Positions 9,089 to 16,517 of a DNA stretch of 64,000 nucleotides are shown one piece after another. Source of the DNA: Lancefieldella sp. Marseille-Q7238 (GTDB taxonomy: Bacteria > Actinomycetota > Coriobacteriia > Coriobacteriales > Atopobiaceae); the NCBI RefSeq assembly GCF_949152215.1, contig NZ_OX424407.1, positions 62,001 to 126,000 on the forward strand, given 5' to 3'. Under the pieces are notes generated by a model. The model searched no databases, was not told the origin of the DNA, and worked only from the letters and a program-made list of their open reading frames with translations. Numbering within the stretch: position 1 is the stretch's first letter; every line of letters starts with the position of its first letter. The translations under genes and the position numbers were made by a program.

Positions 9089-10450
9089 ATGCCCTATGTA
9101 AAACCAATATCAGGGCATACCTCCTGTCGTTTCGTACAAGAATACTTAGAAAAAAATGGGCGTGCACTCGCTCGTGACTTTCTTGAGCTTGAGGAGAACG
9201 ATTCTCGCACAGGTATGAGCTGGTCGGCACAAATGGATGAGACGCGTGAAGTTTACGGCAATGATCGCTCTGTTAATGGAGGCAAAGTAAGAACGTATAA
9301 CCATTATGTGCTTTCACCAGATCCTAAAGATAATATTTCGCTTGAAGAACTTAGAACATATACAACAGAATGGGCTTCAAAAGCATTTCCCGGATACCAA
9401 ATTGCAATTATTTATCACAACGACTCAAATGAGCGCTTAAAAAACGGTGAGAGAGGGATTTTGCACGCTCACCTTATCGTTAATAATACAAATCTAAATA
9501 GTGGTAGAAGGCTCGCACCGTGGCTTACCCCTACCAGAGTCCGTGATATTTCAAGACTTGCTCAAGATATGGCAAAAAAGCGTGGATGGAAAGCATTTGA
9601 CTGGGAAAAAACAACAGAAGAAAAAAGCGCTCTTCGAGGGTTTTCCGTTGAAAGAAAAGAATCAAGAACTAAAACTTATAAAAGAGGTGTGACACGTCAG
9701 GATAATTACTACACACGCTCTGAGCTTGCCGTACTAAAAGATAGAGGTTGGTCTTGGAAAGAAGACCTTAGAGCACGTATTCGTATAGCAAGAGAGCTTT
9801 CATGCACAGAACGAGAGTTTATGGATGCTCTTAGGGAGCTAGGAGTAAAGCTTGGACGTACAAAAAAGGGCGACTATCTTTACACACATATTACTCATAA
9901 CACCTGGTGTGCCGGAGGAATGACTCTTGGAAAGCAATATAGCCGAAATGTAGTGATTGAGAGATTGAATGAAGCGGATTCTCAACGGATTAAAGAAAAG
10001 GACCAGAAAAGGGTTTCTGAGGAAAGACGAGCGATAACTCTTGTTTCTTTAGAGTATTTTGCAATAGATAAGATGCGAACAATCGGGTGGCTTGCATGTG
10101 ATGGAACAACTACCTTAAAGGATGTTGCCGATATGCTGCAAACTAACAGAGAATTCAATATTGTTCATACAAGTGATTATAAGAGTGCTTTAAAAGGTCT
10201 GAATCAGGGTTCTTCGGATTATATAAGAGTCGACAGAGCAATGAAGGTGGCAGAAAAGATTAACCTTCGCGATGAAGTACCAGAAAGTTCCTATAAAAAA
10301 GAAGATATAGGTAAACCTCAGCTAAGAAAACAAAAGCAGATCACCCTGAGATCAATATCAAAAAAACAAAGCACATATGATGCTCAAAAAACACAGAGAA
10401 AAGTAGCTCAGAAGGATACGAGACAAGATAAGGACAGGAGACAAAGATAA
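9089..10450 (+). CDS. MOBP-type conjugative relaxase
   Basis: 453 aa. It should nick oriT and pilot the transferred strand. The N-terminal 180 residues are the nuclease domain: a conserved SGHTSCRFVQEYL start, the NHYVLSPDP segment, then the metal-binding HAHLIVNN motif with His126 and His128, and the helix RVRDISRLAQDMAKKRGW, characteristic of VirD2/MobA-like (Relaxase/Mobilization nuclease) proteins. The C-terminal half is basic and poorly conserved, suited to DNA or coupling-protein contact. Directly behind mobC. Confidence 0.9.
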   Translation: MPYVKPISGHTSCRFVQEYLEKNGRALARDFLELEENDSRTGMSWSAQMDETREVYGNDRSVNGGKVRTYNHYVLSPDPKDNISLEELRTYTTEWASKAFPGYQIAIIYHNDSNERLKNGERGILHAHLIVNNTNLNSGRRLAPWLTPTRVRDISRLAQDMAKKRGWKAFDWEKTTEEKSALRGFSVERKESRTKTYKRGVTRQDNYYTRSELAVLKDRGWSWKEDLRARIRIARELSCTEREFMDALRELGVKLGRTKKGDYLYTHITHNTWCAGGMTLGKQYSRNVVIERLNEADSQRIKEKDQKRVSEERRAITLVSLEYFAIDKMRTIGWLACDGTTTLKDVADMLQTNREFNIVHTSDYKSALKGLNQGSSDYIRVDRAMKVAEKINLRDEVPESSYKKEDIGKPQLRKQKQITLRSISKKQSTYDAQKTQRKVAQKDTRQDKDRRQR

Positions 10451-10452
10451 CT

Positions 10453-11118
10453 ATGAGGATTGTCGTATATTACCTTGAGGGAAAAGTAAGTGAGTTTAAC
10501 ACAGAAACCTTTACTACAATGGAGCCTTTTGCTAGCGAGGGAGAAGGAGGCAACATCACATCTGAATTTGATTTGCGTCTTGATCTTTTAGAGCAACAAG
10601 GTCTTGTGCTGGAAGTTTATTGGTATTCAACTGTTGTTGATCAATATACGACAGCGACAAAAGACGGCGAATCCAATCGGACAGTTTACTACGCTGGGCG
10701 TGAACCTGGTCGTTTTGTGCGACTTGTTTCTGCTGAGGAACTCTTAGGAGTAGCAAAGATAAGCGTGGACGGAGAAAAAGTTGTGTTTAGACAGGGTGGT
10801 GAAATGATAAATGCTATTAAGTTTGCTAACCAAGAGGTTCAATGTTACTCAGATGCGGTGACGACAAGTATGAACGAGAAGGCTGTAAGGTTATTTGACT
10901 ATTTGAGACGTGCTTATCCGTTAGACACCGATGAGGAAATTTGCCAAAGATTTGGTTATTCCCTTAAAGCTTTAGAGAAGGCCAAAACGGAAGAAGCTGC
11001 TCAAGAGCAAGAACAAAATCAAACAGAGAAAGCGACAGAGTCTTTACAGGAGAAAGCCATAGGAGGTCTTACGTATTTAGAGAATTTGAAAGAATTAGAA
11101 GAAACTGATATATACTAA
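10453..11118 (+). CDS. Conjugative-element protein of unknown function
   Basis: 221 aa, not recognised. The first 150 residues look beta-rich and soluble (starting MRIVVYYLEGKVSEF); the C-terminal third is helical and highly charged, with a Gln/Glu-rich stretch. It begins 2 nt after the relaxase stop, so it is translationally linked to the transfer genes. No signal peptide or membrane segment. Confidence 0.65.
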   Translation: MRIVVYYLEGKVSEFNTETFTTMEPFASEGEGGNITSEFDLRLDLLEQQGLVLEVYWYSTVVDQYTTATKDGESNRTVYYAGREPGRFVRLVSAEELLGVAKISVDGEKVVFRQGGEMINAIKFANQEVQCYSDAVTTSMNEKAVRLFDYLRRAYPLDTDEEICQRFGYSLKALEKAKTEEAAQEQEQNQTEKATESLQEKAIGGLTYLENLKELEETDIY

Positions 11119-11151
11119 TTACTGATAAGAACAAGTGTTTGGGAGAATCAA

Positions 11152-11304
11152 ATGGCAGCGATGATTGTAATTGTCATAAATCTATTAATACCACTCATTA
11201 AGTGGGGTTTTATAATTATGCTATTTCCCGTAACACTTCCTTGGCTTTTGTTTCGTAAATGGTGCCAGGCAAAATATCCAGAGATTTGGCAAGAGGACAA
11301 CTAA
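11152..11304 (+). CDS. Very small membrane protein (50 aa)
   Basis: ATG at 11152 has GGGAG about 6 nt upstream. The product is almost entirely one hydrophobic span (about residues 4-34, with a Lys in the middle) and a short polar tail ending KYPEIWQEDN. It is placed between two co-directional element genes with normal operon spacing. Function unknown; single-pass or hairpin membrane peptide. Confidence 0.55.
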   Translation: MAAMIVIVINLLIPLIKWGFIIMLFPVTLPWLLFRKWCQAKYPEIWQEDN

Positions 11305-11314
11305 AGGAGACAAG

Positions 11315-11647
11315 ATGGTAGAGACAGAAGACCTTCCTTGGAGCTTCACGGTAACCTTTGATGAGAAAAAGGCTCAAAAGAACGGCTATACCACAGATGA
11401 GCTATACGACTATGTAAATGAAAGTATCTCCCAGTATGACGTAGAACGCCTTAGCTACAACAAATGGCATGCAAGATTAGGACAAGAAGATCAATTGTTC
11501 GCACAATATCGAGCTTTAGAGGAGCTCTCAAAAGATCCGGTGGTTATGAAAAATATCTCCTCAATAACATTCTTTGAGGAAGAACGAATACCTTTTGATC
11601 TTATAGAGATTCTTAGAAGACACAATCCAGAACGTATTTATGGCTAA
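11315..11647 (+). CDS. Small acidic protein coupled to the VapD-like gene
   Basis: 110 aa, soluble, acidic, not recognised (starts MVETEDLPWSFTVTFDEKKA). A strong AAAGGAG site precedes ATG 11315. Its last codons overlap the next gene by 8 nt, the tight coupling seen in toxin-antitoxin pairs. Since the next gene is VapD-like, this protein occupies the place of an antitoxin, but it is longer than the VapX antitoxin known from Haemophilus and no similarity can be claimed. Confidence 0.65.
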   Translation: MVETEDLPWSFTVTFDEKKAQKNGYTTDELYDYVNESISQYDVERLSYNKWHARLGQEDQLFAQYRALEELSKDPVVMKNISSITFFEEERIPFDLIEILRRHNPERIYG

Positions 11648-12116
11648 CTTTAACCCTATGGAAACTTCACGCAAAGCCTTCCATTTTGATCTTAATATTG
11701 AAAAGCTTAAATGCCACTATCCTGGAGACACTCCAAGCGCTTACAAACGCGCCTGGAGTGAAATAAGATCCTTTATGCAGGACAAGGGTTTTGTACATAC
11801 ACAGTATTCAGGATATGAGTCGCTAGACACCCTTGCTGTCTATGAGGCTGCCAAAGTAATTAAGGAATTACAGGAAAAATTTCCATGGTTTGTACAGTGT
11901 GCTCAAGCGGCTACCCTTACAAATATTGGGAAAACGCACGATGTTCTTAAACTTCTGAGAGAAGATGCACATTCTACCCAAATCTACCAAGAAAAACCTG
12001 TGCGAGTATCGTTAAGAGAAGAAGGAAAGAACATGAGAGCTGCTTCTAGAGGCATTAATGAAAAAGGTTCTCATACCTATATAAAATCTGAACAAAGTTT
12101 TGATTCACGAGATTAA
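11640..12116 (+). CDS. VapD-like protein (Cas2-fold endoribonuclease family)
   Basis: 158 aa. Residues 14-105 follow the VapD pattern: FHFDLNIEKLKCHYPG (VapD: FDLKIE.LK..Y), an aromatic helix AYKRAWSEIRSFMQDKGF, TQYSGYES, then helices with FPWFVQCAQ. VapD proteins are small Cas2-fold RNases acting as toxins or persistence factors. A 50-residue basic tail is extra compared with classical VapD (about 95 aa). It overlaps the preceding gene by 8 nt. The call rests on pattern recognition, not a search. Confidence 0.65.
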   Translation: MANFNPMETSRKAFHFDLNIEKLKCHYPGDTPSAYKRAWSEIRSFMQDKGFVHTQYSGYESLDTLAVYEAAKVIKELQEKFPWFVQCAQAATLTNIGKTHDVLKLLREDAHSTQIYQEKPVRVSLREEGKNMRAASRGINEKGSHTYIKSEQSFDSRD

Positions 12117-12131
12117 ATTTAGATAAGGCAA

Positions 12132-12167
12132 CATAAAAATAGGGTGTTATCTAGAAAGATAACACCC
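12132..12167 (-). terminator. Terminator of the minus-strand mating-pore operon
   Basis: A perfect 11-bp stem GGGTGTTATCT/AGATAACACCC with a 4-nt loop. On the minus strand it is followed by TATTTTTATG, so it terminates the leftward operon ending at 12279. On the plus strand there is no U-tract. 12168-12278 is otherwise empty. Confidence 0.75.
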
Positions 12168-12278
12168 AAAGAGGTATCGCAGTGACTAATTGCGATATAT
12201 AGTAATTATACAGCAAAAATAAGGTCGCTCACAATATAAAACACAAGAAAAAACGGGAGATATCTCCTTTTTAGCATA

Positions 12279-12854
12279 CTACCGTAATATGTTGGATTGT
12301 TCTTGTCGGACTCCACTTAGTCTTTTGGCGGCAGTAATACTTTGAGTACCTTCTTTATGCAGAGAGCTCCCATTTTTGTTGTTCTTAATAACCTGGGACG
12401 AAGAGGCGAATTTTCGGACAGCTTCACGTCTTGCTTGAAGAGCGTCAGAAAGCTCCTGAGCTGATACTGTTTCCGTTCCCTCATCGTCTACGATGAAATT
12501 CCCCTTTGATTTATTATCGTCTGCGCTATCAGGATGCTCCCAATGGCCACGCGACCAATGTAGTTTAACTTCCCAAGTTGCTCCATGAGAGTTTTGAGAT
12601 GGCAGGATAACACTATAGTAACCAGGGTCATTTTCGTAAGACTTAAGCTGTGCTGGACTACAAAATAAAGCCATTCCAGAAGGGTTAAATCTACCCGTTA
12701 GTGTATCCATTTCAGGCATATGAGGAGGCAATTTGATAACTACTCGCTCTTCTCCTTCTTTTGTAGTGAAATGATGAAGGTAAGCGTATTTTTTAGGAAT
12801 ACTAAGTACGATCCCATTAAAGGTTCTATCGGAACTCTTTTCTTGTGTGCTCAT
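12279..12854 (-). CDS. Conjugative-element protein of unknown function
   Basis: 191 aa, soluble, not recognised. The first 110 residues look beta-rich with several Trp and Tyr (for example GYYSVILPSQ and HWSRGHW); the C-terminal part is charged and helical. Start at ATG 12854 is supported by AAAGGAA upstream; a longer frame lacks a site. It is the last gene of the leftward mating-pore operon. Confidence 0.65.
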   Translation of the reverse strand: MSTQEKSSDRTFNGIVLSIPKKYAYLHHFTTKEGEERVVIKLPPHMPEMDTLTGRFNPSGMALFCSPAQLKSYENDPGYYSVILPSQNSHGATWEVKLHWSRGHWEHPDSADDNKSKGNFIVDDEGTETVSAQELSDALQARREAVRKFASSSQVIKNNKNGSSLHKEGTQSITAAKRLSGVRQEQSNILR

Positions 12855-12879
12855 GGTAATTCCTTTCTTCTTACTAGAT

Positions 12880-13902
12880 CTATCCTCCCAAGATATCTTT
12901 TGCCCAAGCACCGCTTTTAATTAGGCCAATTAAAAGCACCACATCAACAGATAGCATCTTTAGTACCGTTATAAGAAAACCAGACGTATTTGACCAGGTA
13001 AACTCAGTTGACTGAGTTCCTACGATTGCCCCAAGAATAAAGGGAAAGGCCAGCAGAGTGAAGAGCATAATCGACCCTGCGAGCGCAACTGCTAAGAAGT
13101 TCTTAAAGAAGTTAACTCCCCATTGCCTTGTTTCATCAATCCCAAGAAAAGATGCTGGAAGTGGTGAGAAAGCCGCCATAACATAAAGTTGGATTGCTCG
13201 TGCATAGGAGAGTGCAAGCGCCACTACATAAGCACCCATAGCAATAACATAAGCGAAAATAGACATTAAAATTGCAGCAAAGAGATCAGCGTAAGAAACA
13301 TCCGAATAGCTTTCGGGTTTTATTATCTTAAGTTCTGCGTCTGTACCTCCAGAACTGTATTTAAGAAATGCCTTACTAATGCCATTTACCAGCTGATATA
13401 TACCCGCACAAAGTTCATCAATATGATTGATAAGCCATATAAATATAGCGATAGTTACAAATAAGGTTAGAATTTCTTTTATAGCCGGGAGTGTTCCGTT
13501 TGAATCCATTCGACCTGATATCTTGATGAGTTGAATTAATACTACAAATGTGAGTACACCACAGCCGATTGGCTTTACAATGCCATTTGAGATATCTGAC
13601 GCGTACTGAAGTAGAGTAGATCCTCCTGAAGCGTTGCCAGCTAAGAGATTGTTCCAATCAGCCGTAAGTGGACTGGAAGCGCCCATTTCTTTTACCATTG
13701 AAAAGCAGCCTGTGAGGAGACCGTTTACACAGCCCGCGAGAAGCCCTTTAAACCAATTATCGATACTCTCGAGAACATCGTCCCATGGCCATGCCCACGC
13801 TACCGTAGGAAAACAGATAATACAAAATATGAATATAGCAATGAAGACGATAGCGAGAGATCTCAAGGTTCTGTTTCGTCTTTTTAAAATCCGGCGTTTC
13901 AT
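12880..13902 (-). CDS. VirB6/TrbL-like mating-pore membrane protein
   Basis: 340 aa. It has an N-terminal signal-like hydrophobic segment (about residues 13-38) ending AWAWPWDD, an extracytoplasmic amphipathic part, then at least five long hydrophobic spans, with a conserved-looking FSPLPASFLG loop. This is the layout of VirB6/TrbL-like channel proteins of Gram-positive type IV secretion. The start ATG overlaps the stop of the upstream gene (ATGA). Confidence 0.75.
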   Translation of the reverse strand: MKRRILKRRNRTLRSLAIVFIAIFIFCIICFPTVAWAWPWDDVLESIDNWFKGLLAGCVNGLLTGCFSMVKEMGASSPLTADWNNLLAGNASGGSTLLQYASDISNGIVKPIGCGVLTFVVLIQLIKISGRMDSNGTLPAIKEILTLFVTIAIFIWLINHIDELCAGIYQLVNGISKAFLKYSSGGTDAELKIIKPESYSDVSYADLFAAILMSIFAYVIAMGAYVVALALSYARAIQLYVMAAFSPLPASFLGIDETRQWGVNFFKNFLAVALAGSIMLFTLLAFPFILGAIVGTQSTEFTWSNTSGFLITVLKMLSVDVVLLIGLIKSGAWAKDILGG

Positions 13903-14747
13903 TGTTGTGGCGTCCTCCCGTCAGTGAAGGAAATGGTGTTGTCGTTTCTGTTCCACATCAGCGTAAGTCGACTTGAGCGAACATCATTGAGATCAAATGT
14001 TAGTTGCACGATGTTCGTTTCGTAATTCCAGATAATTACGGGTTTGAGAGTAATTGAGGTTGTACTTGGATAGTTTTTACGAACTTGTTCATCTACTGCC
14101 TTTAGGATGACGTCGGTCTCATCTGCTCCGAGCTGATTCTTTATTTCATCAGAAATGCCCTCGACTGCAATATTTTCTTGTAATCTTTTTGCAGTAAATG
14201 ACATTTTTGTTCCAAAGGCATCTGTTGTCATTACAAGGTCTATTCCATCCTCTTCTGAACGAGGAACCCTTTGAACTGAAATGAGTTTGGTAGCATCGTT
14301 CTCAAAAAGTATTGAAGCAGTGGTAGGAGCGGCATCATCAGAAGCTTGTGTAGTATCCCCGGAAATAGATGCTCCTGAAAGTGCAGAAAGAGCATAAGTT
14401 CCTGTTTTTTCTTCTACTCCGTTGCGAATAACGGTATAGTTGCCATCTTGAGAGAACTTAAGTGATACTGCACCATCTTGAGATACCCAAATATATGAGG
14501 CAAGACTTAAAGAAAACTCCTTCTCGTCCACTTTGTATCGTGAGATTAGTTCATTTTGCTTGGAGGTTAACTTTTCTTGCCCTTTTGAGGCTTCATCATT
14601 TTCTCTACTGGTACTTTGAGACTCTTCTAGATGATGTTTTGTGACTTGGTTACATCGAACAACAGAAAAGGCTATGAAGCCAGTAATGACTGCAACAAGA
14701 ACTAAGACGGTTAGTCTATGTGAATGTAGATAGTCAGGTAAATACAC
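13899..14747 (-). CDS. Membrane-anchored type IV secretion-associated protein
   Basis: 282 aa with a single N-terminal hydrophobic anchor (about residues 13-30, followed by a Cys) and a large extracytoplasmic domain: a Ser/Glu-rich linker, a beta-rich domain with the pattern LKFSQDGNYTVIRNG, and a C-terminal domain. Topology matches VirB8/TcpC-type bitopic proteins and it occupies a matching operon position, but the sequence itself is not recognised. The four-base overlap with the VirB6-like gene implies coupled translation. Confidence 0.6.
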   Translation of the reverse strand: MYLPDYLHSHRLTVLVLVAVITGFIAFSVVRCNQVTKHHLEESQSTSRENDEASKGQEKLTSKQNELISRYKVDEKEFSLSLASYIWVSQDGAVSLKFSQDGNYTVIRNGVEEKTGTYALSALSGASISGDTTQASDDAAPTTASILFENDATKLISVQRVPRSEEDGIDLVMTTDAFGTKMSFTAKRLQENIAVEGISDEIKNQLGADETDVILKAVDEQVRKNYPSTTSITLKPVIIWNYETNIVQLTFDLNDVRSSRLTLMWNRNDNTISFTDGRTPQQ

Positions 14748-14759
14748 AGAGTCTCCTTT

Positions 14760-16517
14760 CTATGAACTAAGATTAAGACCAAAAATCCATCCCCATTTAG
14801 GAGTAGCTGCGCCACCATAGCAGCTGAGCCATGATGAAAGGGGAGTATCGCGTACTTGTCCAAGCACATTTTCACGTACCGTATTGTTTCCTATATAAAT
14901 GCAGACGTGGCCATAGCGCCGCGCATCAGCAGTACTGTTATGTGTTGGGACGGCAATAATCATTCCCGGTTTAAGATCTTCGAGGTTTGACGAATGACAC
15001 CAGGCGTAATACATATCGCACGCATTGCCATATGGGCAAGAAAAGCCCGCTTTTGTCCATACTTGACTAACATACATGGCACAAAGCCCTGGACCTGGAG
15101 AAGGGGTGTTATAGGCAGCATTAATAATGGCTTTTTGACGACTACTTAAAGAACCATCTGATACAGTGCCAGATACACTAGTTGATGAGCGCCTAAAATC
15201 TTCTACAGTCATGGTATCAAAGCGTCTTAAATCATACTGATCCATAACTGATTTCAAGCTAGTTACATAAGCAGAAGATGTTGCCCAGCCTGCGGATTTT
15301 AAACCCTCTGCCATCTTGTCTGAATCGTGGTTAGCTATGGCTTGCATGATTGCTGGATTAGATGAATAACGAGAGGACTGAAGAAACACACGAGAACGGA
15401 AAATTATACAATCACGATGACTTTTAAAGCGGGTGAAAGAATCCATGATTGTTATTTGTTCTCCTCCATATTCCTCGCCAGTCTGCCAATTAGAATATCC
15501 AGCAACCTCTGGACAATCAGCAAAACTTCCAGCCCATTTCATTCCGAATAAATTAAAGTCACGGGTAGCAAGCCCAGACATATGATCTCCCAGCCCAGAT
15601 TCCACAATAATTTGCGCTATGGTACATCCAGCGGGATGACCATATTTAGCCTGAGCTTCAAGTGCGGCTTCTACCATATCGGCAGTGATATAAGGTGGAA
15701 GGCCTTCAACTCCTTTTGTGGAATTTGAAGCATTCGCTCCAGCAAAACCTCCGAAGATAATGACAGCTGTGATGATAAAGAAAAAGACAACCATAACAGG
15801 CAAAGTCATTCCTCCGGCCGCAATTGCGCTAACGAAACTTCCCCCTCCTTTTGCTGTTGCTCTCACCTTTTTTATAGTCAGGATATCCGTCTTTGCATTA
15901 GCAACTTTATTTGTTGTTGAGACTGCTTTTGTTTTATTTGAAATTCTTGTAGTGGCGTGAATACGGCGTTGTTGGCTAAAGGCCTGATAGTTTTTATAGA
16001 AGCGTTTCATACGATGTGTTGTCTCGTAAAGCTTGTCAGCTTCGTCACACTCGTCAGACTGTGAGAATATATTGGCACCGATTTGACGTACAACCTGTCC
16101 AACACTTGGATCTTGTTGATGCATCTCGGAGAGTGCTTTGAGTCGTTGACCCTTGCTAGCGCTAAGCGCTACTACTATATCCTCACCATGTGCATCATAA
16201 GGTATGCCTTTTGATTTTGCGAGGTAGGAGGTCATACCTACAGCGCCTAAAAGTGAGTACGTTTGAGCTCCGGCATCCCCCTGACCTTCTTCTGCTCTTT
16301 GGGCGATACTAATTGCTCTAAGTTTTGCTCCCTCAGAAAGTACGCTCTTAAGAGGATCTTTAGGGCTCTGAGAAGCTTGCACAATACCTGCGCTTAATGC
16401 CGTAGTGCGACCAGAAAAAGTCAGATCTTTTGAGCGTTCTCTTCTTTCATCGCTTCCGGATACGAGAGATGATGATGAGACATTCAAAGTTGTTTTGATA
16501 CCGTCAAAGTTAGCCAT
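14760..16517 (-). CDS. Bifunctional cell-wall hydrolase of the conjugation apparatus (VirB1-like)
   Basis: 585 aa. An N-terminal cytosolic region (about 240 residues) precedes one membrane span (VMVVFFFIITAVIIFGGFAG) and two extracellular hydrolase domains. The first contains AQIIVESGLGDHMSG with the catalytic-like Glu and FNLFGMKW, as in glucosaminidase/muramidase domains. The second has LCAMYVSQVW (Cys) and RYGHVCIYIG (His), as in CHAP or NlpC/P60 amidases. Such proteins open peptidoglycan for the mating pore. ATG 16517 has AAGGGA 5 nt upstream; the gene overlaps virB4 by 8 nt. Confidence 0.82.
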   Translation of the reverse strand: MANFDGIKTTLNVSSSSLVSGSDERRERSKDLTFSGRTTALSAGIVQASQSPKDPLKSVLSEGAKLRAISIAQRAEEGQGDAGAQTYSLLGAVGMTSYLAKSKGIPYDAHGEDIVVALSASKGQRLKALSEMHQQDPSVGQVVRQIGANIFSQSDECDEADKLYETTHRMKRFYKNYQAFSQQRRIHATTRISNKTKAVSTTNKVANAKTDILTIKKVRATAKGGGSFVSAIAAGGMTLPVMVVFFFIITAVIIFGGFAGANASNSTKGVEGLPPYITADMVEAALEAQAKYGHPAGCTIAQIIVESGLGDHMSGLATRDFNLFGMKWAGSFADCPEVAGYSNWQTGEEYGGEQITIMDSFTRFKSHRDCIIFRSRVFLQSSRYSSNPAIMQAIANHDSDKMAEGLKSAGWATSSAYVTSLKSVMDQYDLRRFDTMTVEDFRRSSTSVSGTVSDGSLSSRQKAIINAAYNTPSPGPGLCAMYVSQVWTKAGFSCPYGNACDMYYAWCHSSNLEDLKPGMIIAVPTHNSTADARRYGHVCIYIGNNTVRENVLGQVRDTPLSSWLSCYGGAATPKWGWIFGLNLSS

